64,000 bases of DNA from Mycolicibacterium litorale (lineage in GTDB: Bacteria > Actinomycetota > Actinomycetes > Mycobacteriales > Mycobacteriaceae). The stretch spans positions 5,766,001 through 5,830,000 of the forward strand of contig CP019882.1 of assembly GCA_002007745.1 (NCBI GenBank). Reading direction: 5' to 3'. Shown in pieces: positions 27,298 through 37,955 of this stretch. Made by a program: the position numbers and the translations under genes. The notes below the pieces were generated by a model. It did not search any database and was not told where the DNA came from. It was given only the letters and a program-made list of their open reading frames with translations. Within the stretch, counting starts at the first letter, position 1. Every line of letters starts with the position of its first letter.

Positions 27298-28526
27298 CTA
27301 ATTTCGCTGAGGAGCGTCGTCCAGGACGACGCGGGCGTGGGTGATGTAGTCCTTACTGTCCTTGCCGTCCTGACCCTGGCCGCGTCCCAGCATGCCGGCG
27401 GTGGCCGGCGACATCGGCATGGGAGAGCCGCCGACCGGGCCCGTTGTGGTCGGCCCCCGAAGTTCGGCGGGGTTGAGCAACGCCGAGCGCGCTCCGGCCG
27501 GCCGACCGCCCTCAGCGTCGAAACTGCTGGTGGGCCGGGTGTAGCTGGTCAAACCGGCACCCGGATAGCCGCCGATTCCACCGCCACCGCCACCGATGCC
27601 CGCACCCCCACCGCCGGCACCCCAGCGGCACTGACCGCGCTCACCCGCTGCGCCAGCCCGGCGTCGACGGCGGCATCGGTGGGTTTCATCGAGCCGAACA
27701 TGCCGCCCAACGAACCCATCATCGACTGCGGCATGCTGGCCAGCCCCTGGAAAGCCTGCGGGAAGGCCTGCAATGCCTGCGGCACCATCTGCGTCAACGA
27801 CTGGACGGGCTGCATCATCGAGCTCATCTGCGACGCCATGTCGCTGGGTGCGCCGGCCGCCTGGGAAGCACCTTGGGTCGCCGACTGTGCGGCCTGCGCC
27901 GATTCCCGCATCGCCACAGATGCGCCGTCGGTCACCGCCGACTGGCTGACGGCCGCGGCCGCGGCAGCCGGAGCGCCCGGGGACGCCGCCATCGGGGCCA
28001 ACGGTGGCGGAACCGCCAGCGCCGCGGTCAATGCGCTCAGCGCGGCGGCGTAGGCCAGTCCCACGCTGGTGTTCTGCGGCCAGTGCTCGCCGTAATACTC
28101 CAGTTCCAGCTCGGCGATCCGCGGGCTGAGCTGCCAGAGCGTCAGCGGGTTGATACCGATGTCGAAGGCGCATTCGGTCCGGTTCTCGGTGCTGACCGCC
28201 GACGGGATGACCGCCGAGCGCGCGGCGCCGAAGGCGTCGACGGCGGCCGCCGCGATCGGCACCTTCGCCTCTGCCCAGCTCTGCCGCAGGGTGTCCGACG
28301 TGTTGAGCATCGTCGCCGAGGTCCCGGAGGCCACCGCACCGGCACCCTGCCATTCGGCGAGCGTGCCGACCGTGTTGACCGCCGACACCGCCACACTCGC
28401 GGCGATGTTCGCCGCTTCGGCCGACCACGCCAGCCCGTTGGCGATGGTCGCGGCCGGTCCCGGAGCCACCTCGAAGATCAGCGCGTTCTCTTCGGGGGTT
28501 CGAATGGTCCAGCCTGGGTCAAGCAC
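27298..28526 (-). CDS. PPE family protein of ESX-2; one apparent frameshift
   Basis: Restored length about 409 aa from GTG 28526. The N-terminal domain has the PPE-like EENALIF and the WQG helix turn. The central part is Ala/Gln/Met-rich. The C-terminal third is Gly-rich and ends HARVVLDDAPQRN. A base is missing at the CCCCC run 27605-27609; adding it gives AVGGAGIGGGGGGIGGYPG and restores the long end. It corresponds by position to PPE69 (Rv3892c). It begins 12 bp after the PE gene and is expected to form a PE/PPE dimer carried by EspG. Confidence 0.8.
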
Positions 28527-28538
28527 GGCAACCTCGAT

Positions 28539-28841
28539 CTAGAGGGCGGCAGCTGCCGCCCGCAGCGCCTCGGTCGCGTCGTAGGTGAGGCCGGCCAGTG
28601 ACTGCGCCCCGGAATACATCCCGCGCTGGGCGACATGCTCGGCCGCCGAGGCCACGTAGGCGGCCCCGGCGGCGTTGAGGGCAGCGGCGAACTGCGCGGA
28701 GTCGGCGTCTACCGCCATCGGCGTGACACCCACCAGGGCGGCACTGGCCGCGGCGGTGCCTGCACCGAGTTCGGCGGACACCCCTGCTTCGGTTGCCGAC
28801 GAAGCAGCGATCGCGGTCGGGATCACATTCATGAGCGTCAC
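28539..28841 (-). CDS. PE family protein of ESX-2
   Basis: 100 aa from GTG 28841, with GAGGAGGAA upstream. Ala-rich helical hairpin of PE type (ATEAGVSAELGAGTAAAS... YVASAAEHVAQRG). The usual Pro-Glu near the start is not present, so the call rests on size, helical pattern and position directly before a PPE gene, where PE36 (Rv3893c) lies in ESX-2. It is 112 bp downstream of eccC. Confidence 0.75.
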   Translation of the reverse strand: MTLMNVIPTAIAASSATEAGVSAELGAGTAAASAALVGVTPMAVDADSAQFAAALNAAGAAYVASAAEHVAQRGMYSGAQSLAGLTYDATEALRAAAAAL

Positions 28842-28953
28842 GGTTCCTCCTCAGGTTGGTGCGGTCATTCCTGCATTGCTTGTCAGTGTACGACCGTATT
28901 GGGTTAGCTATCGACTCGATCTTTTGGGTTCACAGCGAATGGTCTGTCAACGG

Positions 28954-31900
28954 TCAGCCTTGCGATCCAACCAATACCCCCTCGATGGATCCCTCCGTCG
29001 TGACCAGCAAGGCCCGGCCCGGCGGAAGTTGCTGGGCACTCACTCGCCCGAAGACTTTGACCGTCGCTGGATCGTTGTCCATGAATAGCGTCGGCGCGCG
29101 CGAGGCGGTGAGCTTCTGCAGGAACGGGTTCATCACCGATACGCCGGCCCAGTTTCCCGGCAGTCGCGAGGCGATCACGTGGATGCCGATCTCCCGACTG
29201 CGCTCGATCAACGGCCACAGCGGCGCCGTGGCCGCCGGCTTGCTGACCAGCCCGCTAGGACGAAGCTCCTGCTCGTCGTCGATCAGGATGAAGTGGTGGG
29301 GGCCCTGCCACTGCGCCCGGTTGAGCAGTTCGTCCTGGGTCAGACCCGAAGGCGGAAGCCGATCCAGCCCGATCTGCGCCAGCTCGGCGATCACCTGGTC
29401 GATGTCGTCCTGGGTGTAGGCGTAAGCCCGCACATGCGGTCCCTGGATCTTGCCGATCAGGCTGGTCTTCGGATCGATGATGGTGATCTGCGCCTGCTCC
29501 GGGGTCAGCCGGGCGGCGATCGCCTGCCCGAAGGCTGCCAGGGTGCTGGTCTTGCCGCAGCCTTGCCTACCCACCACCAGCAGGTTGGGCACCTGCCGGG
29601 ACGGCAGGGCCACCGGTTGCAGTGCGCTCTCCCCGATGGCGAACGGCAGGTCGAGCTCGTCGGCCGCGGTGGATTTGTCGTACGCCGCGACGATGTCGCG
29701 CAACGCGATCCGCTCGGGGAGTCGCGCCAGTGTCTCCACCTTGCCCGCACCGGTCTGGGCGGCGATGACCTGGCCGACCTGGCGGGTGTTCACCCGCGCG
29801 CCGTCTGGACCGACGATCTCGGGCAGTCCGACCAGCAGCTCCTGGCCCCTTCGCGTGACCCCGAACCCGGGGCGGTCCAAGGTGTTACGCGCGGCTCGGC
29901 GATGTTCCATGCCGGTGCCCATCTGCGTTTCGTCAGGATTGCTCAGCCGCAACTGGATTCGTGCGTTGGAGACGTTGAGCAACGCCTGCTTCTGCCCGAC
30001 CAGCCAGCCGCTGGCACTGGTCGCGACGTGCACGCCGTAGGACAACCCCTGGCGGGCCAGCGTGATGGCCCGATCGCCCATGCCGGCGTCCTTGTCGTAG
30101 AGGTCACCGAAGTTGTCGATGACCAGGAACACGTCGCCGAACTTGTCGTCGGGGTCGGTGCCGCCACCACCGGCGGCACCGAAGCGGCGTTCCCGGAACT
30201 CGGAGATGTCCATCTGGTAGCGCTTGAACGAGGCTTCCCTGGCGCGGATGATGCCCTCGATGGTGGCCAACGTCCGTGAGACGCCTTCGCTGTCGGTCAG
30301 GCTGACGACGCCGGCCACGTGCGGCAGGTCCTCCACCGGATACAGCGAGGCGCCGACGCAGAAGAACGTCACCCGCTCGGGCCGGTACATCAGTGCCGCA
30401 GAGGTGATGAGCGTCATCAGCGTCGTCGATTTCCCGCGCTGTGCGGTGGCCACCACCATGATGTTGTCCATCTCGGCGTCGATGACGTGCACCCGCTGCG
30501 CGTGCTCCTCCGGGAAGTCCTCGATCCCCAACGGGAACACCAGCCCCGGGTTCTGGCCGTAGTCCTGCCACCATGGCTTGCCGCGCCACCGTTGCACCAG
30601 CGCGTCGGCGGTCTCCCCGACCTCCAGGGGCGGCAGCCAGATCTGATGCGGCGCCCGTGCCGGGTGCGAGATCAACGACTCCCGGATGACGTCGAGCAGC
30701 TTCTTCTTCTTGAAACCGTCTGCGTGGTAGAGGAATTCATCGGGCTCATCCGGAGCGTCGGCAACCGCCAGCGCTGCGCTGTCCTCCGCCGACAGCGGCT
30801 GGTATTCCCATGTCAACGGCCGCGGCTGGGTGAAGCTGACGTCCACTGTTGCGTCGGTGTTCACCACCTTCTTGGGGACCACGAACGGCGCCGACACGTA
30901 GAAGCAGCGGAACTGCTCCAACTCGCGCGGGCCCACTTTCAGCAACCCGTATCCCGCTTCCTTGGAGGGCAGGTGCAGGGCGGCGTCACTGCCGATGACA
31001 TCGCGGGAATCCTCTGCGGTCTCCGCACGCAGCGCCACCCGGAAAGCGATGTTGCTTTTGGCTTTACTGAGCGAGGACAAGTCCAGGCGCTGACCACCGA
31101 GGGTGAAGAAGACGTTACAGCCGCGGCCCTCCTGGCCGATGTGGATGACCAGGTCTATCCACTCCGGGTGGTGGTGGAACAGCTCCAGGTACTCGTCGAT
31201 GATGACCAGCAGGATCGGCACCGGCTCCAGGTCGCGGCCGGCCAGTCGCATCTCTTCGTATTCGTTGGCGTCGCGGGCGCCAGCCTCCTTGAAAAGCCGG
31301 TAGCGACGGGCAATTTCACCGTCGATGGCCTTACGCATCCGCTCAGCGAGATGCCGGTCGTCCTTACCGAGATTGGACAGCGACCCGGCCACGTGCGGCA
31401 GGCCCTCGAGGTCCTGGGCAGCGGACTCGAACTTCATGTCGACGAAGATGACGATGAACGTCTCCGGCGAGTGGGTCAGTGCGATGCCGTTGCACAACGA
31501 CAGGAAGTACTCGGACTTACCCGAGCCGGACGTCCCGATCACCACGGAATGGAAACCGAAACCGCCGAAGTCCTTGGCCCGCAGCACGATATACTGCAGT
31601 TCGCCGCCCGGTTTGACACCGACCGGCACCACCGCCCACTTCGGATCACCGCGGCCGCGGCTTTCCGCCCACAGCCGATCGACGTCGAGGCGCCGCGGAT
31701 CGCTGATACCCAGGGCGCGCAACAACTCGCCGCCCTGACTGTCGGTCTCAGACAGTTCCCCCGCGGTCATCGGCGACCAGCGCGCCAGCGCACGGGCATA
31801 CCGGTCCGCGGTGCTCTCGGCGAGCATGTCGGCGACGGCGTAGAACGCTCCGCGATGACGCAGCCGACCTTCACGCAGCTCGAAACGCTCTTCGTCGGCC

Positions 31901-33030
31901 GAGAACCCGACACCGACACCCTGGCGAGATGCCAGCCGCAGCACCGTGATTCCAGCCATTCCCTTCTGGCCGGTGATGCCTTCCCACTGCTCTGGCGTAC
32001 CAACGTTGTCGTCGACGATCACCCAATGCGGGCCCAGCGCGCCGCTGGCGGCGGCCTCCATCGGCGAGAGCATCGTGGTCGGGCTCGAACCGCTCGGCGG
32101 CGCCCACGGACCGCGGCCCTTGCGGTGCAGCTCGGAATCCAGCGCATCCTCGAGTTCGGTGGGCGAGGTGAACACCAGCCGCCGCAGCCCGCACGCGTCG
32201 AACATCTCGTCGTGCTGATTGTGCGGCAACCACACCAACCACGACCAGAGTTCTGGATGCCGAGTGACCACCATGAGTTTGATGTCGTTGGGACTGTGGT
32301 AGACCGCCAACTCACACAACACCGCCCGCATGAACGAGTGCAGGTCGTCGGGATCGGCGCCGACGAAGCTGAAGCCGGGCCGCGAACGCAGGCTCAGCAC
32401 CTTGCCGACGCCACGGATCTTGCTCTGCTCCAGGATGAAGTCGCGCAGGGCGCGGCCGGTCACCGGCTCGAGCTCCTCACCCACGGGCACTTCGGGCCAC
32501 TGCAGCGACACCGCGGAGTCGGCGGCCGATTGCACGCCGATGCCCAGGCGCACATCGAGGAAATCGGCGTCGGTGGGCCTGCGCTCCCACATCCGCGGGC
32601 CACCGATCACGGTGTCCAACTCCTGCGGATCGCCGTGGACGAACAGTTGGCTGCGACGCTGATCCTGCGCAGCGCGCTGCACCTCATCACGGTCGTCGTC
32701 GAGCTGGCGGAGATACATCCGCCGCTGCTTTTCCTGTTCGCCCCAACTGATTCGGCGGCCACGGCCGAACCGGCCGCTGAACATCAGGGCACCGAACCCG
32801 ACCAAACCGACCATCGGGAAGAACCCCGATTGCAACGACCGGACCCCGGAGGTGTACATCACCACCAGCGTGCCGATGATGCCCACCAGCAACGCCGGCA
32901 GCGCGATCATCAGCAGGATGTTGCGTGGTTCTCGCTCGGGTAGTGCCAGCGGTGGCGCCACCGCCACCCGGACCGGCGGCACGCTCGGAGCGGGCTTGCG
33001 AGCGCCGCGAACGAATCCCCTCTTGGACAC
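28954..33030 (-). CDS. eccC2: ESX-2 FtsK/SpoIIIE-type ATPase EccC (Ca and Cb fused)
   Basis: About 1358 aa from GTG 33030, 2 bp after the eccB stop; a longer frame exists but overlaps eccB. Two TM helices lie at about 36-85. Three ATPase domains follow, with Walker A motifs GTSGSGKS (about 499), AQRGKST (about 866) and GRQGCGKT (about 1156). The first domain also shows the Walker B LLVIIDEY. EccC recognises the signal of Esx and PE substrates and powers export. The single-chain form is usual for ESX-2, -3, -4 and -5, unlike the split ESX-1 version. Confidence 0.93.
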   Translation of the reverse strand: MSKRGFVRGARKPAPSVPPVRVAVAPPLALPEREPRNILLMIALPALLVGIIGTLVVMYTSGVRSLQSGFFPMVGLVGFGALMFSGRFGRGRRISWGEQEKQRRMYLRQLDDDRDEVQRAAQDQRRSQLFVHGDPQELDTVIGGPRMWERRPTDADFLDVRLGIGVQSAADSAVSLQWPEVPVGEELEPVTGRALRDFILEQSKIRGVGKVLSLRSRPGFSFVGADPDDLHSFMRAVLCELAVYHSPNDIKLMVVTRHPELWSWLVWLPHNQHDEMFDACGLRRLVFTSPTELEDALDSELHRKGRGPWAPPSGSSPTTMLSPMEAAASGALGPHWVIVDDNVGTPEQWEGITGQKGMAGITVLRLASRQGVGVGFSADEERFELREGRLRHRGAFYAVADMLAESTADRYARALARWSPMTAGELSETDSQGGELLRALGISDPRRLDVDRLWAESRGRGDPKWAVVPVGVKPGGELQYIVLRAKDFGGFGFHSVVIGTSGSGKSEYFLSLCNGIALTHSPETFIVIFVDMKFESAAQDLEGLPHVAGSLSNLGKDDRHLAERMRKAIDGEIARRYRLFKEAGARDANEYEEMRLAGRDLEPVPILLVIIDEYLELFHHHPEWIDLVIHIGQEGRGCNVFFTLGGQRLDLSSLSKAKSNIAFRVALRAETAEDSRDVIGSDAALHLPSKEAGYGLLKVGPRELEQFRCFYVSAPFVVPKKVVNTDATVDVSFTQPRPLTWEYQPLSAEDSAALAVADAPDEPDEFLYHADGFKKKKLLDVIRESLISHPARAPHQIWLPPLEVGETADALVQRWRGKPWWQDYGQNPGLVFPLGIEDFPEEHAQRVHVIDAEMDNIMVVATAQRGKSTTLMTLITSAALMYRPERVTFFCVGASLYPVEDLPHVAGVVSLTDSEGVSRTLATIEGIIRAREASFKRYQMDISEFRERRFGAAGGGGTDPDDKFGDVFLVIDNFGDLYDKDAGMGDRAITLARQGLSYGVHVATSASGWLVGQKQALLNVSNARIQLRLSNPDETQMGTGMEHRRAARNTLDRPGFGVTRRGQELLVGLPEIVGPDGARVNTRQVGQVIAAQTGAGKVETLARLPERIALRDIVAAYDKSTAADELDLPFAIGESALQPVALPSRQVPNLLVVGRQGCGKTSTLAAFGQAIAARLTPEQAQITIIDPKTSLIGKIQGPHVRAYAYTQDDIDQVIAELAQIGLDRLPPSGLTQDELLNRAQWQGPHHFILIDDEQELRPSGLVSKPAATAPLWPLIERSREIGIHVIASRLPGNWAGVSVMNPFLQKLTASRAPTLFMDNDPATVKVFGRVSAQQLPPGRALLVTTEGSIEGVLVGSQG

Positions 33031-33032
33031 CG

Positions 33033-34520
33033 CTACCCTCCCGCGTTCTGTTGATTCACCGGAGCCACCGCCCCGCCGGGATCGATGGTGTCGCGGGCCA
33101 GCAGGGCCGTCGCCCGGTTGATCGCCGGTCCGGCGGCGAAGGTCCGCAGGATCGGCCACGGCGCCTGGACCGCCCGGCGCGGATCCAAGCCGAGTGCCTG
33201 CAGCGTGTTCTGGTCCCATTCGATGCCGTACCGGACACCTTGCGGCGACACCCAATACAGGCTCTCGCGGGTGTCGGAGGTGATCGCCCCGCTGGTCGAC
33301 GCGACGAAGTTGGCGGCACCCGGCAGCATCAGCGTCTGGCTGGCCTCCACCGAATCCGGGTCGCGGCTGTCGCGCACCAGCGCCACCACATGGGAGTCCA
33401 TGCTCTCCGGTGTCGGTAGACCGCGGCCACTGAAGAACGTCACGCTGGCCTGCCGGTCGGTGGTCTGCTTCTGCCAGCCCACACAGGTCACCGGATTGGC
33501 ATCGGTGTCAATGAAATCCAGCTTCCCGGTCGGGTAGAAGCCGACGTTGAGCTCGGTCACTTCGGGGATGTCCACCAGCTTGTCGGGCGAGACGAGCTGC
33601 GGTGTCGTCGTGCCCTGGCTGTCGGCGGTGCGCAGTAGGTCGGCGACGAATCCGGTGACTTTCTGCACCCCGTCGGCCAGTAGCACGTAGAAGCCACTGA
33701 CCGCGCCGGTGGCGTCCTTGGTCTCCAGGACCCGGCCCACCACCGAGTCCGGCAGCAGGGTCGACGGGCTGCCCGCACCCGGGATCACCGGCACCACAAG
33801 AGGTTCGGTGGCCGGCATGGCATCGAAGAGGGCATTGGAGATTGGGATCGGCCGAGTGGTGCCCGGGTCGAGTCCCAGGTTGAACGTCACGGATCGGTCA
33901 GCCGGGTCGATCTCGGTGCGCTGGCCGTTCCAGATCAGGTAGGTACCGTCACCATGAGTCGCGAGGACGGCTTGCGTCGCGCGCATGGCCTGGGCGCGGC
34001 CGCCCGGTGAGAGAACGCCGGCGATGGCGGTGACCACCGGCGGCTGACCACTGCCGCGGGCCGGGGCCGTGTCGCACAGCGACCAGGCCGACACCGGATT
34101 GGCCGCGATGCTCAGGTCGTCGGGGACACCGGGGATCCCGATCATCGGCCCGGTCGGATACTTGGCGATTTCGGCGGCGTTGACCCAGGTCGGCGACGAT
34201 GAGCTGCCGGTCGCGAGCCGGGCCGAGGTCAGGTTCAGTGCCGGGTAGAGCCGGTCGTTGATCTTGGCGTACAGCGCGCCGGTGTCCCGGTTTCCGATGA
34301 TGTTCGACTGACCCACCAGACCAGCCGGCTTCATGAAGTGCAGCAAGGCCATCCACCCGCACCCGATCAGCACGAACACCATGGATAGTGCGACGGCCGC
34401 CTGCTGCTTGCGGTCGTCGTGCTTCATCCGCACGGAGAACCGGGTGATCGCCGCCCGCAGCCGGCGGTTGTAGAACAGGTGACCGGAATTCTGGTCCCGG
34501 TTCGAGAGGTTCAACGGCAC
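33033..34520 (-). CDS. eccB2: ESX-2 membrane component EccB
   Basis: 495 aa, the size expected for EccB2. The cytosolic N-terminus (RDQNSGHLFYNRRLRAAI) is typical of EccB. A single TM helix lies at about 41-62 (AAVALSMVFVLIGCGWMALL), and the large periplasmic domain has the repeat pattern and the cysteine pair (SLCDT, VTCVG) of the family. EccB forms the periplasmic part of the ESX core. It is the first of the ecc genes here; the stop lies 2 bp from the eccC start. Confidence 0.93.
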   Translation of the reverse strand: MPLNLSNRDQNSGHLFYNRRLRAAITRFSVRMKHDDRKQQAAVALSMVFVLIGCGWMALLHFMKPAGLVGQSNIIGNRDTGALYAKINDRLYPALNLTSARLATGSSSSPTWVNAAEIAKYPTGPMIGIPGVPDDLSIAANPVSAWSLCDTAPARGSGQPPVVTAIAGVLSPGGRAQAMRATQAVLATHGDGTYLIWNGQRTEIDPADRSVTFNLGLDPGTTRPIPISNALFDAMPATEPLVVPVIPGAGSPSTLLPDSVVGRVLETKDATGAVSGFYVLLADGVQKVTGFVADLLRTADSQGTTTPQLVSPDKLVDIPEVTELNVGFYPTGKLDFIDTDANPVTCVGWQKQTTDRQASVTFFSGRGLPTPESMDSHVVALVRDSRDPDSVEASQTLMLPGAANFVASTSGAITSDTRESLYWVSPQGVRYGIEWDQNTLQALGLDPRRAVQAPWPILRTFAAGPAINRATALLARDTIDPGGAVAPVNQQNAGG

Positions 34521-34577
34521 GGGTGGTCTCCCCCGGTCAGCAACTCGAGCGCGGGGCCGACGACCGAGCGTGGTGCG

Positions 34578-34895
34578 TCACCGCAACCCACCCCCGTAGC
34601 GCGCCTGGTTGTCGGTCTCGGCCTCTTCCCGCAACGCGGCGAAGGCGAGGTTCAACCGGTCGGTCAGCTCTCGATGGCTGTAGTCGGTCACCACCGCCGG
34701 GTGCAAGGTGAGGTCGATGAGTTTGCCGTCGGAGTTCGCCACCGCGTGAATGTCCCCCATGTCGACGCTGTAGGTGATGGTCTCGGCCTGCGCGACGAGC
34801 GCCTCCCACCGCTCGGCAGCCTCGTCAAGCTCGCGCAAGACCGCATCGACGAGATCCTTGTCGCTAAGCTCGCGATCACTCTCGGATCCCGCCAC
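34578..34895 (-). CDS. YbaB/EbfC-like small protein upstream of eccB2
   Basis: 105 aa. Rich in charged residues, with a central strand-strand segment (TITYSVDMGDIHAVANSDGK) and terminal helices, like the YbaB/EbfC fold found beside many ESX loci. It may bind DNA or an Esp protein; no catalytic motif is seen. The start at ATG 34895 is followed by MAGSESDRELSDKD. It is 57 bp upstream of eccB and in the same direction, so probably in the same transcript. Confidence 0.6.
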   Translation of the reverse strand: MAGSESDRELSDKDLVDAVLRELDEAAERWEALVAQAETITYSVDMGDIHAVANSDGKLIDLTLHPAVVTDYSHRELTDRLNLAFAALREEAETDNQARYGGGLR

Positions 34896-34997
34896 CTAGC
34901 CAGTATGTCGAGCGTCGCTACCTGCGTCAATTCACCTTCACAGGGAGCGGGCTAGCGGCTTGGAAGATTGCCCAGCAACGTCCGTCTGTCCCACGCG

Positions 34998-36251
34998 TCA
35001 CGCTCCGGCGCCCCAATGACTCCCCGACGGCGCGTTGAGTGCCTCGAACCAGGCGAAGTGATAGTTGGCCGACATGTGGTCGCCGACGGCGATCGCCTCG
35101 GTGGCGGCCAGCAGCAGGCAGTTGCTCAGGGTAACCGCGTCGACGTCGGGATATTGGGCCAGCAGTTGGTAGCGGGCGGTGTCGAGGTGCACACGCAGGA
35201 CGTCGACCTCGGCGTCGACCACGCCGGTACGCGCGGCCCCGGCCTTGGCCAGGGTGTGCACCATGCGTGGCAAACCGTCCCGCCAGTGAGTGGCTTCCGC
35301 GAGTTTCCAGCCGAGATCCTCGACGGGCGGCAGGTCACGGGGCCCGGCCGAGGTGGCGATGTCGGAGCGTGCCGCACCGAACGGGTCACCGGGGTGGTAA
35401 ACCGCGGTTCGGACGACGTGGTCGAGCAGTTCGGTGATCCGGCCGACGCGGCGGCCGGGCGCCGGCACCTCGACTCCGGCCGGTAGCCGGACCCCGGGCG
35501 GGATCCAGCCGTGTGCGAGGTCGGTGACCAGCACAACCGTCCCGTCGGCTCGCTCGCCGACGGCCCACCGCAGGCCGGGTTCCTGACGCGCCACGAACTC
35601 CAACAGCCGGTGCAGGCGGCGGTCGTCGGGCTCGTCGGCTTCGCGCGGCCGCGGTGTCACCGGCTCCGGGATGACGGGCGGTGGCGGGACCGGCGGCGGC
35701 TCCGGGATCGGCGCCTGGGTCACCGGCTCCGGTGCTGCCGGCTGCGCGATCGGCGGCGCCGGTTCGACCAGCTCGGGTTCGACAGGCTCGGGTTCGATCA
35801 CGACGGTATCGATTACCTGGGTGTCCTCCGTGCCGGGCACCCATGCCGGCGGCGTCACCGGTCCAGCCGGGAGACTCAACGTACCGGTGTCGAATCCCGT
35901 TGCACCGGAACGCAACTGCCGAACCGTCGACTCGACCCGCAACACCGCGAAGGCTCGGGCCACATTGATGATCCGGGCTTCTTCGGCCCGGCGAGCGGGC
36001 TCGGCCAGTCGCGCATGCCGCAGCGCGCCCAGCCGATCGTTCGCCGAGGAGGCGATGCGCTGCAGATCGTTCTTCAAGTGCTCGGCAACCAGCGCCGTGG
36101 CGGGAGTGACAGTCTCCAACTCAGCCGGCCACAGCCCGCCGATGACCCAGGGCGTGCAGTCGGCGGGCGTGGCGAACGTCGGCACCGAGAGGGCCTGTTC
36201 CGTCGCCCTCTTCAGGCGCCTGCGTGCCGCGTTCCGACCGAAGATCGCCAC
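34998..36251 (-). CDS. Rv3899c-like (DUF5631/DUF5632-type) ESX-associated protein
   Basis: 417 aa. Residues about 1-120 are helical and basic at the N-terminus. A Pro/Glu-rich linker (about 145-205, many EPEPVEP-type repeats) separates it from a C-terminal domain (HTLAKAGAARTGVVDAEVDV... SANYHFAWFEALNAP). The C-terminus looks like DUF5631, which I recall in Rv3899c and other proteins next to ESX loci. No signal peptide is present. It is probably the first gene of the ESX-2 transcript; its biochemical role is unknown. Confidence 0.6.
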   Translation of the reverse strand: MAIFGRNAARRRLKRATEQALSVPTFATPADCTPWVIGGLWPAELETVTPATALVAEHLKNDLQRIASSANDRLGALRHARLAEPARRAEEARIINVARAFAVLRVESTVRQLRSGATGFDTGTLSLPAGPVTPPAWVPGTEDTQVIDTVVIEPEPVEPELVEPAPPIAQPAAPEPVTQAPIPEPPPVPPPPVIPEPVTPRPREADEPDDRRLHRLLEFVARQEPGLRWAVGERADGTVVLVTDLAHGWIPPGVRLPAGVEVPAPGRRVGRITELLDHVVRTAVYHPGDPFGAARSDIATSAGPRDLPPVEDLGWKLAEATHWRDGLPRMVHTLAKAGAARTGVVDAEVDVLRVHLDTARYQLLAQYPDVDAVTLSNCLLLAATEAIAVGDHMSANYHFAWFEALNAPSGSHWGAGA

Positions 36252-36319
36252 GGCGAAAGCCTACCGTCGATCGCCGAGCTGTCAGTTCGGTCGCGACCGG
36301 CCCGACCTGCGCAGTTCGG

Positions 36320-36699
36320 CTAGCAGGGAACCACGCCTCCGGTCGGGGCGAAACACAGGCAGGGATCCGCGCCGGGGGTGTAGTACGGCTGACCGTCCGG
36401 GGTGTAGCAGGGCAGTTCACCCGGGTACGCGGGCGCCAGCGGGTAGCCCGGCGGGATCGCATACACAACGGGGTTCACACCGACCGGGCCGACCACACCG
36501 CCGACCCCCACCGGGCCCACCGGGCCAGCAACCGGACCCACGCCGCCGACACCGACCGGGCCGGCGGGGCCGACGACCGGATCACCCGGACCGATGGGGC
36601 CGCAGCCGCCGCGGCAGTCGGCCGCCGCCGTCGATGCCGTCACGAGCGAACCCCCGACAGTGCCGCCACAACCAGCAACGCGGTTGCAAACTTCTTCAC
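36320..36699 (-). CDS. Secreted Gly/Pro/Val-rich protein; one apparent frameshift
   Basis: Restored length about 126 aa from GTG 36699 with CGGAGCGG upstream. A signal peptide (VKKFATALLVVAALSGGSL, then TASTAAA) precedes CRGGC. The middle is a run of GPVGVGGV-like repeats, and the C-terminus is Cys-, Tyr- and Pro-rich (PCYTPDGQPYYTPGADPC). A base is missing at the CCCCC run 36651-36655; without it the signal peptide reads VKKFATALLVVAALSGVRS and stops. Low-complexity secreted proteins of this type are common in mycobacteria and have no assigned function. Confidence 0.6.
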
Positions 36700-36831
36700 G
36701 TTCCGCTCCGTTCTTCTCGACCAGGAAAAGAAACTGCCATCGTGCAGGTGAGGCAGTATATTCCACTGGCACACCGATGGTGTGCGGCATTGCACTAGAT
36801 CCTTGGCAAATACCTGTGTCGCCGCCTGTCG

Positions 36832-37955
36832 CTAGTCCAGCGGCTGGTTGCGGCGCAGCCCTTTGTAGATGCCACGCCGCACGATCCAGGGCATCAGTAC
36901 CCGATCGATCGACCAGGCCGGGAACCGGTAGGCGGTCCCGTTGGGCGCGAACACCTCCAACCCGTCGGGCTGGATGCCCAGGACCGAACCCCAGCGGCGG
37001 CGGGGTGGCCGGTAGGTCTTGAGCGGGCGGTCGGCCAGGGTGGCCATGATGTTGTGGGCCAACAGTCCGTCGGCGCGGGCCCGCGCCGACGCGCGCAGCG
37101 GGTCGGTGGCCGCGACATCGCCGATCGCGAAGACCCGGTGGTGACCGCACAGTCGCAGCTCCGGGGTCACCCGGACGAATCCCTGTTCGTCGAGCAGCTC
37201 CGGGGGAGCCAGCCGGTGTTGGGCCGTACCCGCCCGATCGCCCAGAGCACCGCATCGGCGCCGGCCGCTGGCTGCCCGGTGCTCCACTCGACGGTTCCGG
37301 CGGTGATCTCCTCGCCGGTGAAGCCGTCCGGCAGCACCGCACGGTGCCCCGGATGCAGTCGGACCCCACGCTCGATCATCTTGTGCCGCACCCGATCCCA
37401 GGTTCGCCGATGGTGCTCCACCAGTGCCCGCTCGCCGGGGAAGTACAGATCGACCCGCTTACCCGGCCATACCGTCGCGATATTGGCCGCCGCGCTGACG
37501 GCGGCCGCTCCGCCCCCCACGACCATGACCGAAGCAGCGTCAGCCAGCCGGGCATGGGTGGCGGTCAGATCGGCGGCGATCTCCGCGGACGTCTGCACGG
37601 TGGGCCGGCGCCAGAAGCCATTGCTCACTCCGGTGGAGATCACCAGGACGTCGTAATGCTCGGCGACCGGGGCGCCGTCCGGGGCGATACCGGAGACGAC
37701 GCGGCTTTCCAGGTCCACGCCGGTCAACGTCGCCTGGACGGTCCGCACCGAGTCCAGTGCCTTGAACTTGTCGAACGGGATCCAATTGTCGCGGGCCCAG
37801 TCTTTCGGCCTGGCCACCCGCACCCCGAGTTCCTGGCCGCTGACCAGGGCGGGCTTCACCGAGATGCCGACGACATCGGCGTGGCGGGTCAGCCGGATGG
37901 CGGTGAGCACTCCGCTGTCGCCGAAGCCGGCGATGACCACTTTCGGCTTGTTCAC
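36832..37955 (-). CDS. FAD/NAD(P)-dependent pyridine nucleotide-disulfide-type oxidoreductase; one apparent frameshift
   Basis: Restored length about 374 aa from GTG 37955. An N-terminal FAD-binding segment (VVIAGFGDSGVLTAIRL), an NAD-binding GGGAAAVSAA and the C-terminal FAD motif VFAIGDVA mark an NDH-2/AIF-like flavoprotein. It lacks a redox CxxxxC pair. A base is missing at the GGGGG run 37202-37206; adding one gives NTGWLPPELLDEQG. The start overlaps the stop of the DUF1295 gene upstream, so the two are coupled and may act in one redox step, possibly on a steroid or other lipid. Confidence 0.75.
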
